Source of the DNA: JBAXPV01 sp037132075
Lineage (GTDB): Bacteria > Bacteroidota > Bacteroidia > Bacteroidales > CAIXZF01
Length of the DNA stretch: 64,000 nucleotides
Direction: 5' to 3'
NCBI GenBank assembly: GCA_037132075.1
Contig: JBAXPV010000020.1
Span: forward strand, 5,784 to 69,783
Below are positions 1 to 7,791 of this stretch, one piece after another. The notes beneath the pieces were generated by a model. The model ran no database searches and was not told the origin of the DNA. It worked only from the letters and a program-made list of their open reading frames with translations. Position 1 is the stretch's first letter, and every line of letters starts with the position of its first letter. A program made the translations under genes and the position numbers.

Positions 1-701
1 AGTACTTCAATGTCATCCACATTAATAAGTTCGAGATTCATGAAGCGCAGGATTATTTGTGCGACCGCGACAACGTCGCGCCGACAATATTCTTCGATAC
101 GTGTCAGGTCATTTTCTTCATAGTAAACCCTGCCCACATCACTTCCTTCGATGTCTCCTTTGGGGCTTTTTATATCAAGGATATGGGTTAATAAATCAAG
201 GGAGATGTAACTTTTATAATCCCCAAACTTCCATAGCTCCAGGGTGTCGAGATGAGGTACCTCCCAAGGTTTCTTTCCCTGGTGATCCAGGAGGTCGGGC
301 AGAGTGAAATGATGAATCAGCATTCTTCTGGCCAGGAAGGGAAAGTCGAATTCTTTTCCATTATGACCGCAGAGGATGAATTGACGTGCGTTCAGGCGGC
401 CAAGAAAGTCGCTGAAGTCAGCCAGGAGCGATTTTTCGTCATCGCCGAAAAAGGATTTCATACAGAAGTGATTCTCATGGAATACTCCGACAGAGATACA
501 GATCACTTTTGCAAACTCTGCATAAATCCCGGCTTTCTGATAGAGAATTGCAGGGGTGTCATCCTCCTTACGTTTTAAGAGCCCGGCTTTTTTGTCCCAG
601 AATTTCTTCGAAATTTCGGGTAGGTCCTCATATTGATATACTTGTGGTACCGTCTCAATGTCGAGGAAAACGATTTTGTTTAAAGCAATGTTCTTGATCA
701 T
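1..701 (-). CDS. 3'-5' exonuclease of the PolB exonuclease-like family (partial)
   Basis: The minus strand is open from an ATG at 701-699 to the left edge, giving 233 codons without a stop; the C-terminus lies outside the window. Near the N-terminus is FLDIET (residues 12-17, DxE of Exo I), then GHNGKEFDFPFL (Exo II) and YCRRDVVA (Exo III YxxxD), the three metal-binding motifs of DEDD 3'-5' exonucleases. The order and spacing fit the predicted exonucleases related to the DNA polymerase B proofreading domain (PF10108). It starts divergently from the lipoprotein gene at 734, only 32 nt apart. The cellular role of this family is not settled; DNA repair or RNA trimming is inference. Confidence 0.85.
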   Translation of the reverse strand, partial: MIKNIALNKIVFLDIETVPQVYQYEDLPEISKKFWDKKAGLLKRKEDDTPAILYQKAGIYAEFAKVICISVGVFHENHFCMKSFFGDDEKSLLADFSDFLGRLNARQFILCGHNGKEFDFPFLARRMLIHHFTLPDLLDHQGKKPWEVPHLDTLELWKFGDYKSYISLDLLTHILDIKSPKGDIEGSDVGRVYYEENDLTRIEEYCRRDVVAVAQIILRFMNLELINVDDIEV

Positions 702-707
702 AATGTG

Positions 708-715
708 TAATTTTG
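708..715 (+). promoter_or_regulatory. Bacteroidetes -7 promoter element (TAATTTTG)
   Basis: TAATTTTG matches the Bacteroidetes -7 consensus TAnnTTTG exactly and lies 18 nt before the GTG at 734. No convincing -33 TTG sits at the usual distance. The box overlaps the upstream TTG codon at 713, which argues against translation starting there. Confidence 0.4.
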
Positions 716-733
716 ATAAATATTAAGATTTCC

Positions 734-2026
734 GTGAAAAAGTATTTTCTGATTGTTGTTTTGTTGTGGTCTTTTACCGGGTGTAAAAAGGAAATTGAGA
801 TTGCTTCTCCTGTGGTAACATATCAGTATCCGGCCGAAAATACAGTGTTTGAGGTGCTTGATACAATCCGTGTCAACGCGGATGTAACCGCGGCAGAGGA
901 GATTGGCTCTTTTGAGGTGTGCCTGACCAATGAAAACCTGGATCCTGTTCTTCCTTCCGTTTCTCATCTTCTTCTCACAGGTAAATCGACCTTGCATATA
1001 GACCTCCTTTATCCTATAGACGATATTCGGCTGGAAAGTGGAAACTATTTTGTGTTAATTTCTGTGAAAACTGCACATTCTTCCAAAAATAAGTATCAAA
1101 AGATCATTTTGCATGAATATCCCAGGGTTCTGCAAGGAGTACTTCTTATTCAAAAGGCGAATGTCAACACAACACGCCTTTCTTTATTTACACCTGATCT
1201 GATAATGAAACCCCTGTTTCTATTTCCAATTGATTATGGATATTCCGAAATCAAGTCTTATGACAGGACTTTTTATCTTGGCGGAAAGCATGTTGGTGAT
1301 TTTTATGCATTTGATTTAGATAGCCTGGTGACACGATTTAATTACTGTGGTTATTCAGGAGTGAACCCGGCCTGGGTTCAGGGAATTGGTGCTGAGGAAG
1401 GCGGTGTTCGTTTGTCCACTGCAGATGGTCTTCTGACAACCTATGAATTAAGTGGTAAAATGAAATCAAGCATAAAGCAGGTATATCCTTTATACCCTAC
1501 AGTCAGTTTTGTTTATAATAACTATTTGCTGGTCAATGTCTTGACATTGTCAGGTCCCGAGTCTTATCTGAAGAGTTATTATTATCCATGGGGTGGTTCC
1601 TATCAAACAAAGCAACTGAATTTTACAATATTGAAGATGTTCTCTCCCAGAGCCGGAGAAGTATTGATGTTTGGGAATACTTCGGGTCAAGCGGTTTTGA
1701 ATGTGTATTATCCAGAAACACAAACGCTTTGGGCTCCATTGAACAATGTGCCGGGGAAAATAATAGATGTTTGCCAGGCGGATTCGAAAAATTATCTAAT
1801 TGCGACTACGACGGGAGTATATTGGTATCAGTATCAAACACAAACGCTTACGCTTTTTGCCTCGGTAACGGGCACGGTAGGGCTTTGTTTTGAGGATCTT
1901 TCAAAACGGCTGCTGATTGCCACGAGCCAGGACTTGAAAATATGTTCATTCCCTGAAAGTCAATTGGTAACAACGATTACGCTTACAGATTCCCTGGAGG
2001 CTATTAGTCTGTTATATAACAAATAA
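734..2026 (+). CDS. Predicted lipoprotein of unknown function
   Basis: 430 residues if started at GTG 734, which gives a compact lipoprotein signal (MKKYFLIVVLLWSFTGC, lipobox Cys17). An in-frame TTG at 713 would add seven residues but overlaps a promoter-like box. After the signal comes a beta-rich region (about 20-125) with an Ig-like look (PVVTYQYPAENTVFE), then repeated short strands reminiscent of a beta-propeller (FYLGGKHVGDFYAFDL, LLIATSQDLKICSFP) up to the C-terminus. No catalytic motif is recognisable. The gene ends 12 nt before mnmD and is probably co-transcribed with it. A surface or periplasmic sensor or binding protein is possible but unproven. Confidence 0.75.
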   Translation: MKKYFLIVVLLWSFTGCKKEIEIASPVVTYQYPAENTVFEVLDTIRVNADVTAAEEIGSFEVCLTNENLDPVLPSVSHLLLTGKSTLHIDLLYPIDDIRLESGNYFVLISVKTAHSSKNKYQKIILHEYPRVLQGVLLIQKANVNTTRLSLFTPDLIMKPLFLFPIDYGYSEIKSYDRTFYLGGKHVGDFYAFDLDSLVTRFNYCGYSGVNPAWVQGIGAEEGGVRLSTADGLLTTYELSGKMKSSIKQVYPLYPTVSFVYNNYLLVNVLTLSGPESYLKSYYYPWGGSYQTKQLNFTILKMFSPRAGEVLMFGNTSGQAVLNVYYPETQTLWAPLNNVPGKIIDVCQADSKNYLIATTTGVYWYQYQTQTLTLFASVTGTVGLCFEDLSKRLLIATSQDLKICSFPESQLVTTITLTDSLEAISLLYNK

Positions 2027-2038
2027 AGAATCAATAAG

Positions 2039-2710
2039 ATGGAAAAAAGACTGATCCTTACGGAGGATGGCTCACATACTCTTTTTATGCCAGAGGTCAA
2101 TGAACATTATCATTCTATCCATGGGGCAGTTCAGGAGTCGACCCATATTTTTATCGAGCAGGGATTTAATACCTATGCTCAAAAAGGTACAAGTATTAAT
2201 GTGCTGGAGGTAGGTTTTGGTACAGGCTTGAATTGTTTGCTAACCGTATTGGAAGCCCGGGAACGTCATCTTAAAGTTAATTATGTTGCCATTGAACCTT
2301 ATCCGCTGACTGATGATGAATTGAAGCACCTCAATTATCCGGGCCTGGTTGGTTCCTGTAATGAAAGGGTTTTGTTTTGGGAACTGCATCATACACCCTG
2401 GGGTGAAGCTCGTTATCTGAACGATGATTTTATTTTAATCAGGATACAGGAAAAAGTTGAAGCGATTCAGCTTCAATCACAAAAATTCCAGCTTGTTAAT
2501 TATGATGCATTCAGCCCTGAAGTCCAGGCAGAATTATGGACCACGGAAATTTTCAAACAAATGCATGAAGCGATGGTTCCCGGGGGTATTTTACTGACAT
2601 ATTGTGCCAAAGGTGTGGTAAAGCGCAATCTTAAGGCGGCAGGATTCGATGTTGAGTCAGTTCCGGGTCCAATAGGAAAGCGGGAAATTACACGCGCCAA
2701 GGCACTGTGA
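2039..2710 (+). CDS. mnmD: tRNA 5-methylaminomethyl-2-thiouridine-forming methyltransferase MnmD
   Basis: 223 residues. A Rossmann-type SAM-binding motif EVGFGTG is at residues 57-63 and the family signature DAFSP at 156-160, as in the methyltransferase half of bifunctional MnmC. The oxidase half is absent, as in stand-alone MnmD enzymes. The family transfers a methyl group from SAM to the aminomethyl group of U34 in the anticodon wobble position, finishing mnm5(s2)U. The protein ends soon after the PGPIGKREITRA stretch, the normal end of the domain. It is converging with acyP, with 30 nt between the stops. Confidence 0.9.
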   Translation: MEKRLILTEDGSHTLFMPEVNEHYHSIHGAVQESTHIFIEQGFNTYAQKGTSINVLEVGFGTGLNCLLTVLEARERHLKVNYVAIEPYPLTDDELKHLNYPGLVGSCNERVLFWELHHTPWGEARYLNDDFILIRIQEKVEAIQLQSQKFQLVNYDAFSPEVQAELWTTEIFKQMHEAMVPGGILLTYCAKGVVKRNLKAAGFDVESVPGPIGKREITRAKAL

Positions 2711-2740
2711 TAAGGATTTTATGAAATAATCCGGAAAAAA

Positions 2741-3013
2741 TTAGTGTCTGATTGAAAACCTGTCATAACCCACAACCGGAGCCTTTTTTAGATCGATATC
2801 TTCAACGACAGCATGCGGTGGGCCGCTATGGCACCACTCAAGAAAAGGCTTTAGGTCCTCATCTTCTCCTTCAATTTCTATATAAACACCTCCGTCAATG
2901 TCATTTCTGACATAGCCATTTAGGTTGTACCGTGTGGCTTCCAGATGGGTGTGAAAGCGAAAACCAACTTTTTGTACTTTTCCCTGGATTCTTATGTCGT
3001 AATGATTTTGCAT
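2741..3013 (-). CDS. acyP: Acylphosphatase
   Basis: 90 residues, the normal length for the family. The signature GKVQKVGFRFHTHLEA contains the phosphate-cradling loop with the catalytic Arg of VGFR, and GYVRND supplies the catalytic Asn. It hydrolyses the carboxyl-phosphate bond of acylphosphates in the cytoplasm. The usual VQGVGFR is VQKVGFR here, a mild variation that leaves the catalytic residues intact. It starts 11 nt after the stop of the E1 dehydrogenase gene and is probably carried on the same transcript. Confidence 0.92.
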   Translation of the reverse strand: MQNHYDIRIQGKVQKVGFRFHTHLEATRYNLNGYVRNDIDGGVYIEIEGEDEDLKPFLEWCHSGPPHAVVEDIDLKKAPVVGYDRFSIRH

Positions 3014-3024
3014 GGAATTAATTC

Positions 3025-5451
3025 TTAGAAAATTTTGGGGTATCTAACAGGATTGAAGTCATGCATCAGGTTATATATAGCTTCGAAAACGTCTTCAGCA
3101 TTTGGGTTTGAGAAATAATCACCATCAGTGCTATAGGCAGGGCGGTGATCTTTTCCAGTGACAGTTACCGGGGGCGCATCGAGGTATTCATAGCCTTTTT
3201 GAATCTCCAGAACGTTTTGCATCATATAAGCAGTGGCGCCTCCGGGAACATCTTCGTCAAAGAAAACGATCTTGTTTGTCTTTTTCAAAGATTCCACAAT
3301 GTGATGATAACGGTCGAAAGGAAGAAGTGTTTGAGCGTCGATAAGCTCCACGGATATTTTATATTCACGAAGCTGGTCTACAGCATCTTGCGCGATTCTG
3401 ACGCAACTGCCATACGTTATCAGCGTGACGTCATTGCCTTCTTCAATGATTTCAGGAATCCCAAGTGGTACACGGTATTCACCGGGATTGGAAGGCATCT
3501 TCTCTCTGAGACGGTAAGCATTGAGGGGTTCAATCACCAAAGCGGGTTCATCGGAAGCGAGCAAAGTGTTGTAAAATCCTGCAGCCTGAGTCATATTTCT
3601 GGGCACACAAACATGAACGCCTCGTATTGAATTGATTACCATGCTCAGCGGGGATCCGGAATGCCAGATTCCTTCGAGCCTGTGTCCGCGGGTACTGATA
3701 ATGACCGGCGCCTTTTGGCCGCCTTTGGTGCGGTATTGGAGTGTTGCCAGGTCATCACTGACAACTTGAAGGGCATACAGCAAATAGTCGAAATATTGAA
3801 TTTCTGCTATGGGTCTGAGTCCGCGCATGGCCAAACCAATAGCCTGCCCGATAATGGTTGCCTCCCTGATACCGGTGTCGGCAATTCTAAGCGCACCGTA
3901 CTTCTCCTGAAGGCCTTCGAGGGTCTGGTTAACCCCACCAATTTTGCCGACATCTTCACCAAATATTATGGCTAAATCATTATTTTTGAAAATATTATCA
4001 TAATTGGCAAGCAAAATTTCCCTGCCAGGGACCCATGGGGCATTAGGTTCATAAACAGGATCTACACCTTCTACTTTAAGTGCTGACTGCTCACTCTCGC
4101 TGTAAAGATTAGAGCTGAAGGCCTGGTGGCCTGCAGTCATTTCCTGGTCGAGCCACTTAGTTACATTGATTTTTAAAGAATTCAGCGGGTTACTGCATGA
4201 ATTGCATATCAGCCTGAGGATACGGCTGGAAGAGGCTATTATATCTTTTCTTATTGGTTCGGCCACCCTTTTCAGGTCTTGTTTGATGGCGTCGATTTGG
4301 GCAGTTTGAGCACAGTTACAAGTGGTTATGTCGCAAAGCTTTAAAAAATCGTCACGTTTCTTGTCGAGCGGTTTTCTGAAGTGTTGCCAGGCTTTCTGAC
4401 GGGCATGTTTTACGCGATCGACGGCTTCTTTTTCTATCTGGTCAAGTTCTTCTGTTGATGAAAGTTTGTTTTCCAGTATCCATTCCCGCATCTTTTTCAG
4501 GCCATCAAAATCTTTTTCCCAGGCCAGTCTTTCGGGAGTCTTGTAACGCTCATGACTGCCAGAGGTAGAATGTCCCTGTGGCTGGGTAAGTTCATTTATA
4601 TGGAAAAGGACGGGATTGTGATCTTCCCGGCAGATTTTTACACCTTGGGCGTATAGGTCAACGAGAGCAGGATAGTCCCAGCCCTTGGCTTTGAAAATAT
4701 GATAGCCTTTTCCTTTCTCGTTTGTGGCAAAGCCGCTGAGAATTTCTGAAATATTACTTTTCGTTGTCTGGAATTCAATAGGTACCGAAATTCCAAAGCC
4801 ATCATCCCAAACAGATAACGCCATAGGAACCTGTAAAACTCCTGCCGCATTGATTGTTTCAAAGAAAACGCCTTCCGAGGTACTGGAGTCTCCAATCGTT
4901 CCAAAGGCAACTTCGTTCCCATTAAAAGAGAATGTATCCTGTTTTTTTAATTCAGGGATGTTGCGGTAAAGCTTGGAAGCGAGCGCCAGTCCAAGCAAAC
5001 GAGGCATTTGTCCTGCAGTTGGGGAGACATCGGCTGAGGAGTTCTTTTGATCTGTCAGGTTTTTCCAATTCCCATGATTGTCAAGGCTTCGTGTTGCAAA
5101 ATGGTTGTTCATCAGGCGACCTACAGTACCCGGGTTAAAATCCTGGTCCGTATCACCATATAGTTGTGCGAAGAACTCTTCCAGGCTAAACATCCCGGTA
5201 GCGATCATGAAAGTTTGATCGCGGTAATAGCCTGAACGCCAGTCTCCTTTTTGAAAGACTTTTGCCATCGCCAGTTGCGGAATTTCTTTTCCGTCGCCGA
5301 AGATGCCAAATTTTGCTTTACCTGTGAGGACTTCCTTCCTGCCGGCAAGACTGGCTTGTCGGGATTCCCAAGCCAGGCGGTAATCAGCCAGGATTTCTTC
5401 CCGGCTAAGCTTAATGCCAAGCCTGGTAGTGTATGATAGATTCAGTTTCAT
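3025..5451 (-). CDS. Fused alpha-beta 2-oxoacid dehydrogenase E1 component
   Basis: 808 residues from ATG 5451 (MKLNLSYTTRLGIKLSREE). An in-frame extension upstream to 5547 would read through a terminator hairpin and is rejected. The N-terminal half is an E1-alpha domain with the thiamine-diphosphate loop GDSSTSEGVFFETIN. The C-terminal half is an E1-beta/transketolase-like domain (FGEDVGKIGGVNQTLEG, then the C-terminal transketolase domain with LITYGS). Such fused E1 proteins are common in Bacteroidota and decarboxylate branched-chain or related 2-oxoacids, passing the acyl group to a lipoyl E2. E2 and E3 are not adjacent, so the exact substrate cannot be told. Confidence 0.88.
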   Translation of the reverse strand: MKLNLSYTTRLGIKLSREEILADYRLAWESRQASLAGRKEVLTGKAKFGIFGDGKEIPQLAMAKVFQKGDWRSGYYRDQTFMIATGMFSLEEFFAQLYGDTDQDFNPGTVGRLMNNHFATRSLDNHGNWKNLTDQKNSSADVSPTAGQMPRLLGLALASKLYRNIPELKKQDTFSFNGNEVAFGTIGDSSTSEGVFFETINAAGVLQVPMALSVWDDGFGISVPIEFQTTKSNISEILSGFATNEKGKGYHIFKAKGWDYPALVDLYAQGVKICREDHNPVLFHINELTQPQGHSTSGSHERYKTPERLAWEKDFDGLKKMREWILENKLSSTEELDQIEKEAVDRVKHARQKAWQHFRKPLDKKRDDFLKLCDITTCNCAQTAQIDAIKQDLKRVAEPIRKDIIASSSRILRLICNSCSNPLNSLKINVTKWLDQEMTAGHQAFSSNLYSESEQSALKVEGVDPVYEPNAPWVPGREILLANYDNIFKNNDLAIIFGEDVGKIGGVNQTLEGLQEKYGALRIADTGIREATIIGQAIGLAMRGLRPIAEIQYFDYLLYALQVVSDDLATLQYRTKGGQKAPVIISTRGHRLEGIWHSGSPLSMVINSIRGVHVCVPRNMTQAAGFYNTLLASDEPALVIEPLNAYRLREKMPSNPGEYRVPLGIPEIIEEGNDVTLITYGSCVRIAQDAVDQLREYKISVELIDAQTLLPFDRYHHIVESLKKTNKIVFFDEDVPGGATAYMMQNVLEIQKGYEYLDAPPVTVTGKDHRPAYSTDGDYFSNPNAEDVFEAIYNLMHDFNPVRYPKIF

Positions 5452-5497
5452 AGCAGTACCATTGATTCGGTAAATATAAGAATAAGCCTCATAAGAT

Positions 5498-5533
5498 AAA
5501 AAAATAACCCTGACAAGCTTAAACTTGCCAGGG
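5498..5533 (-). terminator. Rho-independent terminator of the PspC gene
   Basis: A 10-bp stem (5508-5517 CCCTGACAAG paired with 5524-5533 CTTGCCAGGG, one A/C mismatch) with a 6-nt loop. Read on the minus strand it is followed by a T-rich run (5504-5498). It lies between the stop of the PspC-domain gene (5570) and the start of the E1 gene (5451), so it ends the former and separates the two transcripts. Confidence 0.75.
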
Positions 5534-5569
5534 TCGTTAATAAACACTTAACAAATAAAAATGTTGAGC

Positions 5570-7219
5570 CTATGTTTTTGTTTTTCTTACCGCTTTACTT
5601 ATGGTATTGGTTTCGAGGGTATCCGCTTTGACCTCCTGTGTTTTATTCATGATGTCTTTTAGGCCGTTTTCCTGCATAATCCATTTCCTCCCACTGATGT
5701 CTTCAACATTTTCATCGAGATGATTTTCAAAAAACATTGAGGTTTCTTTCAACAACTTGATGCTTTTTCCTACGGGAACTTTTACGACCAATTTGACTTT
5801 CTGGCCTCTGTATTTTTCATCTGAGGGCAGGAAGAAATAGGGGTTGAGGCTTAGAAGTGTGTCGCTTTGTGAAAACTGATAGATAACTTTTTTGGCACGA
5901 ATAAGTCCCTGATTATAGTTTTCTCCCCTGGCCATAGCATACATCGAAATCTGAAAGCTGTCAGATTCAGAGCGGATGAACTCAAGCGTTGGCAGTCCAA
6001 AGTAGATATTTGTATCTCCCGAGGAGATCATATTCCAATTTCCTATTCCCCAGCGTTTTTCGTCGTAGCCAAGAGTCTCTAGTCTTTTGTCAGTTTTAAG
6101 ACCAATTGTTAATGTGTTGTTTTGTGGTTGAATGAGTTTATAGTCTCTTTCGTCGATGGCTTTGTGGTTAAAACTCTTTAGCAGACCAAAGCCCATAAAG
6201 CCGCTGATGATCAGTCCCCCAATGAATAAGGAAAAAGCAGGGATTCCCACGAATCTGGAGCGGCTTTTAAAACCAAAAATAAGACGCGCACCTGTATAAA
6301 TCAACATAAGCAATGGAATGACGATTACAAGGAAAAGACCCGCAATAGCGATGCTCTGGTCTTTGGTATCCAGGAAGATCCTGAGAAAAACAGGAAGCGA
6401 GAAGGTAGAGATTCCGAAAGAGGAGACATACAGGACATTTCCGGTGTCGATCATAGAAATTAGGATTCCGATCAGCAGGAAGAGTCCGATGATCAGGAAA
6501 AACACACCAAAAAGGACGACGATTGCCCGAAAGAAATAATTGACTATTTCCATGAGGAACGCAAAAACCTTTTCGAAGATATTTTTCCCTGTTTTGCGGT
6601 TCCTCATGTATACATCTTTGGCTTCCTTGCCAAGGTCATTGATTCGGTTTGACATTTCTCCGAATTCTTCTTTAATTGACTTCTCGATGTTCGAGATATT
6701 CACCTTCTCGCCGCGCATTTCAAGTCGTTCTGTGGTTGTATTAGCTTGCGGAATAATCAGCCAGAGAATACAGTATGCAAGAATTGGTGTTCCGACGCCG
6801 GCAAAGGTGATGAGGACAAACGCCAGCCTGATCCAGAGCGGGTCAACATGGAAATAGGCTGCCAATCCACTACATACGCCAGAGATAACCTTGTTTTCCG
6901 GGTCCCTGTAAAAGCGTTTCGGGCGGTTTGTCTTTTCATAAGAATGTGATTCATCGGAATCCCCGAAGTCGGTAGGTTGGCCCATGGCGGCAATCAGGAA
7001 ATCAATGTCTTCCATGACAATCACTTGTTTTGCATCAGAAAGACGCGATTGAAGCATCTCTGCAAAGCGGATCTCGATGTCGTTCAGGATCTCTTCACGA
7101 CCTTCCGTGCCCTCAAAATGAAGGCGGAGGTTGAGCTGGTAATGTTCCAGCTTCTCGAAGGCGTCCTCATCGATGTGGAAAATAATTCCACCGATGTTTA
7201 CATTAAAGTTCTTCTTCAT
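5570..7219 (-). CDS. PspC-domain membrane protein
   Basis: 549 residues. The soluble N-terminus (about 1-95) carries HIDEDAFEKLEHYQLNLR and resembles the N-terminal segment of Bacteroidota PspC proteins. A PspC domain follows at about 101-160 (FYRDPENKVISGVCSGLAAY, then a transmembrane hairpin ending LAYCILWLIIPQ). Further hydrophobic segments lie around 225-255, 265-285, 295-320 and 325-345, and the last 200 residues are a probable extracytoplasmic beta-rich domain. PspC domains belong to envelope-stress responses; the function of the long form is not defined. The PadR regulator directly upstream (11 nt) probably controls it. Confidence 0.85.
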   Translation of the reverse strand: MKKNFNVNIGGIIFHIDEDAFEKLEHYQLNLRLHFEGTEGREEILNDIEIRFAEMLQSRLSDAKQVIVMEDIDFLIAAMGQPTDFGDSDESHSYEKTNRPKRFYRDPENKVISGVCSGLAAYFHVDPLWIRLAFVLITFAGVGTPILAYCILWLIIPQANTTTERLEMRGEKVNISNIEKSIKEEFGEMSNRINDLGKEAKDVYMRNRKTGKNIFEKVFAFLMEIVNYFFRAIVVLFGVFFLIIGLFLLIGILISMIDTGNVLYVSSFGISTFSLPVFLRIFLDTKDQSIAIAGLFLVIVIPLLMLIYTGARLIFGFKSRSRFVGIPAFSLFIGGLIISGFMGFGLLKSFNHKAIDERDYKLIQPQNNTLTIGLKTDKRLETLGYDEKRWGIGNWNMISSGDTNIYFGLPTLEFIRSESDSFQISMYAMARGENYNQGLIRAKKVIYQFSQSDTLLSLNPYFFLPSDEKYRGQKVKLVVKVPVGKSIKLLKETSMFFENHLDENVEDISGRKWIMQENGLKDIMNKTQEVKADTLETNTISKAVRKTKT

Positions 7220-7230
7220 GATATGATGAT

Positions 7231-7563
7231 TTAATTATTTGAATTTGCGATTTCGTTAACGGCTCCTACAAGTTCATCCCAACTTTTATTGAGTTCTTTC
7301 ACATAAGCCTGGCCGGTATCCGTGATCTGGAAATACTTTCTCGGTGGACCGGATCGTGATTCTTCCCATCGGTAGGATAGGAGGCCATCGTTTTTTAGCC
7401 GGGTCAATAAAGGATATAAAGTTCCTTCAACCAGGATGAGTCTTGAGGCCTTGAACCGGTCTATGATGTCGGAGGCATAGGCCTCTCGGGTGGAAAGCAA
7501 GGATAGAATGCAATATTCCAGCACTCCTTTCCGCATTTGCGCAATTGTTTTTTCAACTTCCAT
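7231..7563 (-). CDS. PadR-family transcriptional regulator
   Basis: 110 residues from ATG 7563 (MEVEKTIAQMRKGVLEYCIL). It has the PadR winged-helix layout: a first helix with RKGVLEYCILSLL, EAYASDIIDRFK, then the recognition and wing region VEGTLYPLLTRLKNDGLL and WEESRSGPPRKYF. The short C-terminal helix is typical of the small subfamily 2. It is followed 11 nt later by the PspC-domain gene, a pairing common in Bacteroidota, so it very likely represses that operon and itself through the inverted repeat just upstream. Confidence 0.92.
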   Translation of the reverse strand: MEVEKTIAQMRKGVLEYCILSLLSTREAYASDIIDRFKASRLILVEGTLYPLLTRLKNDGLLSYRWEESRSGPPRKYFQITDTGQAYVKELNKSWDELVGAVNEIANSNN

Positions 7564-7567
7564 GCGA

Positions 7568-7598
7568 CAAAGATAATGCAACTTTTAGTACTATGCAA
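7568..7598 (-). promoter_or_regulatory. Promoter of the padR-pspC operon
   Basis: On the minus strand, TTG at 7598-7596, a 20-nt spacer and TATCTTTG at 7575-7568 match the Bacteroidetes -33/-7 pattern. The -7 box ends 4 nt before the ATG at 7563, so the transcript would be leaderless or nearly so. Confidence 0.55.
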
Positions 7599-7613
7599 TA
7601 CAAAGTACTAAAA
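7583..7613. promoter_or_regulatory. Perfect inverted repeat, probable PadR operator
   Basis: TTTTAGTACT (7583-7592) and AGTACTAAAA (7604-7613) are perfect 10-bp arms around an 11-nt spacer. The repeat covers the -33 region of the promoter above, an arrangement expected for autorepression by a dimeric PadR protein. Binding itself is inference. Confidence 0.6.
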
Positions 7614-7791
7614 AATATTAATAAAATACATTCATTTCGAAAATCCACGTAATTCCTTTAAAGCTCGATACCCTTTCCTGAAAGGCATGTTATTATAAAA
7701 ATTGCCAGAGCTTAAGAAATATTAAACATATTTTTAAGTGAACAGAAAGTTAGGTTATATTGTTAAATAATTTGCACTAGAATATAGATCA

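Noticed and set aside
59..697. Overlapping plus-strand open frames of 60-110 codons at the left edge
   Set aside because: They are antisense to the clear exonuclease frame on the minus strand and have no family features.
2711..2740. Hairpin GGATT...AATCC between mnmD and acyP as a terminator
   Set aside because: Only a 5-bp stem and no T-run on the relevant strand.
3145..3630. 161-codon plus-strand frame opposite the E1 gene
   Set aside because: Shadow of a strongly conserved minus-strand enzyme; no signal or domain.
5452..5547. N-terminal extension of the E1 gene by 32 codons
   Set aside because: It would translate a terminator hairpin, and the ATG at 5451 gives the normal protein start.
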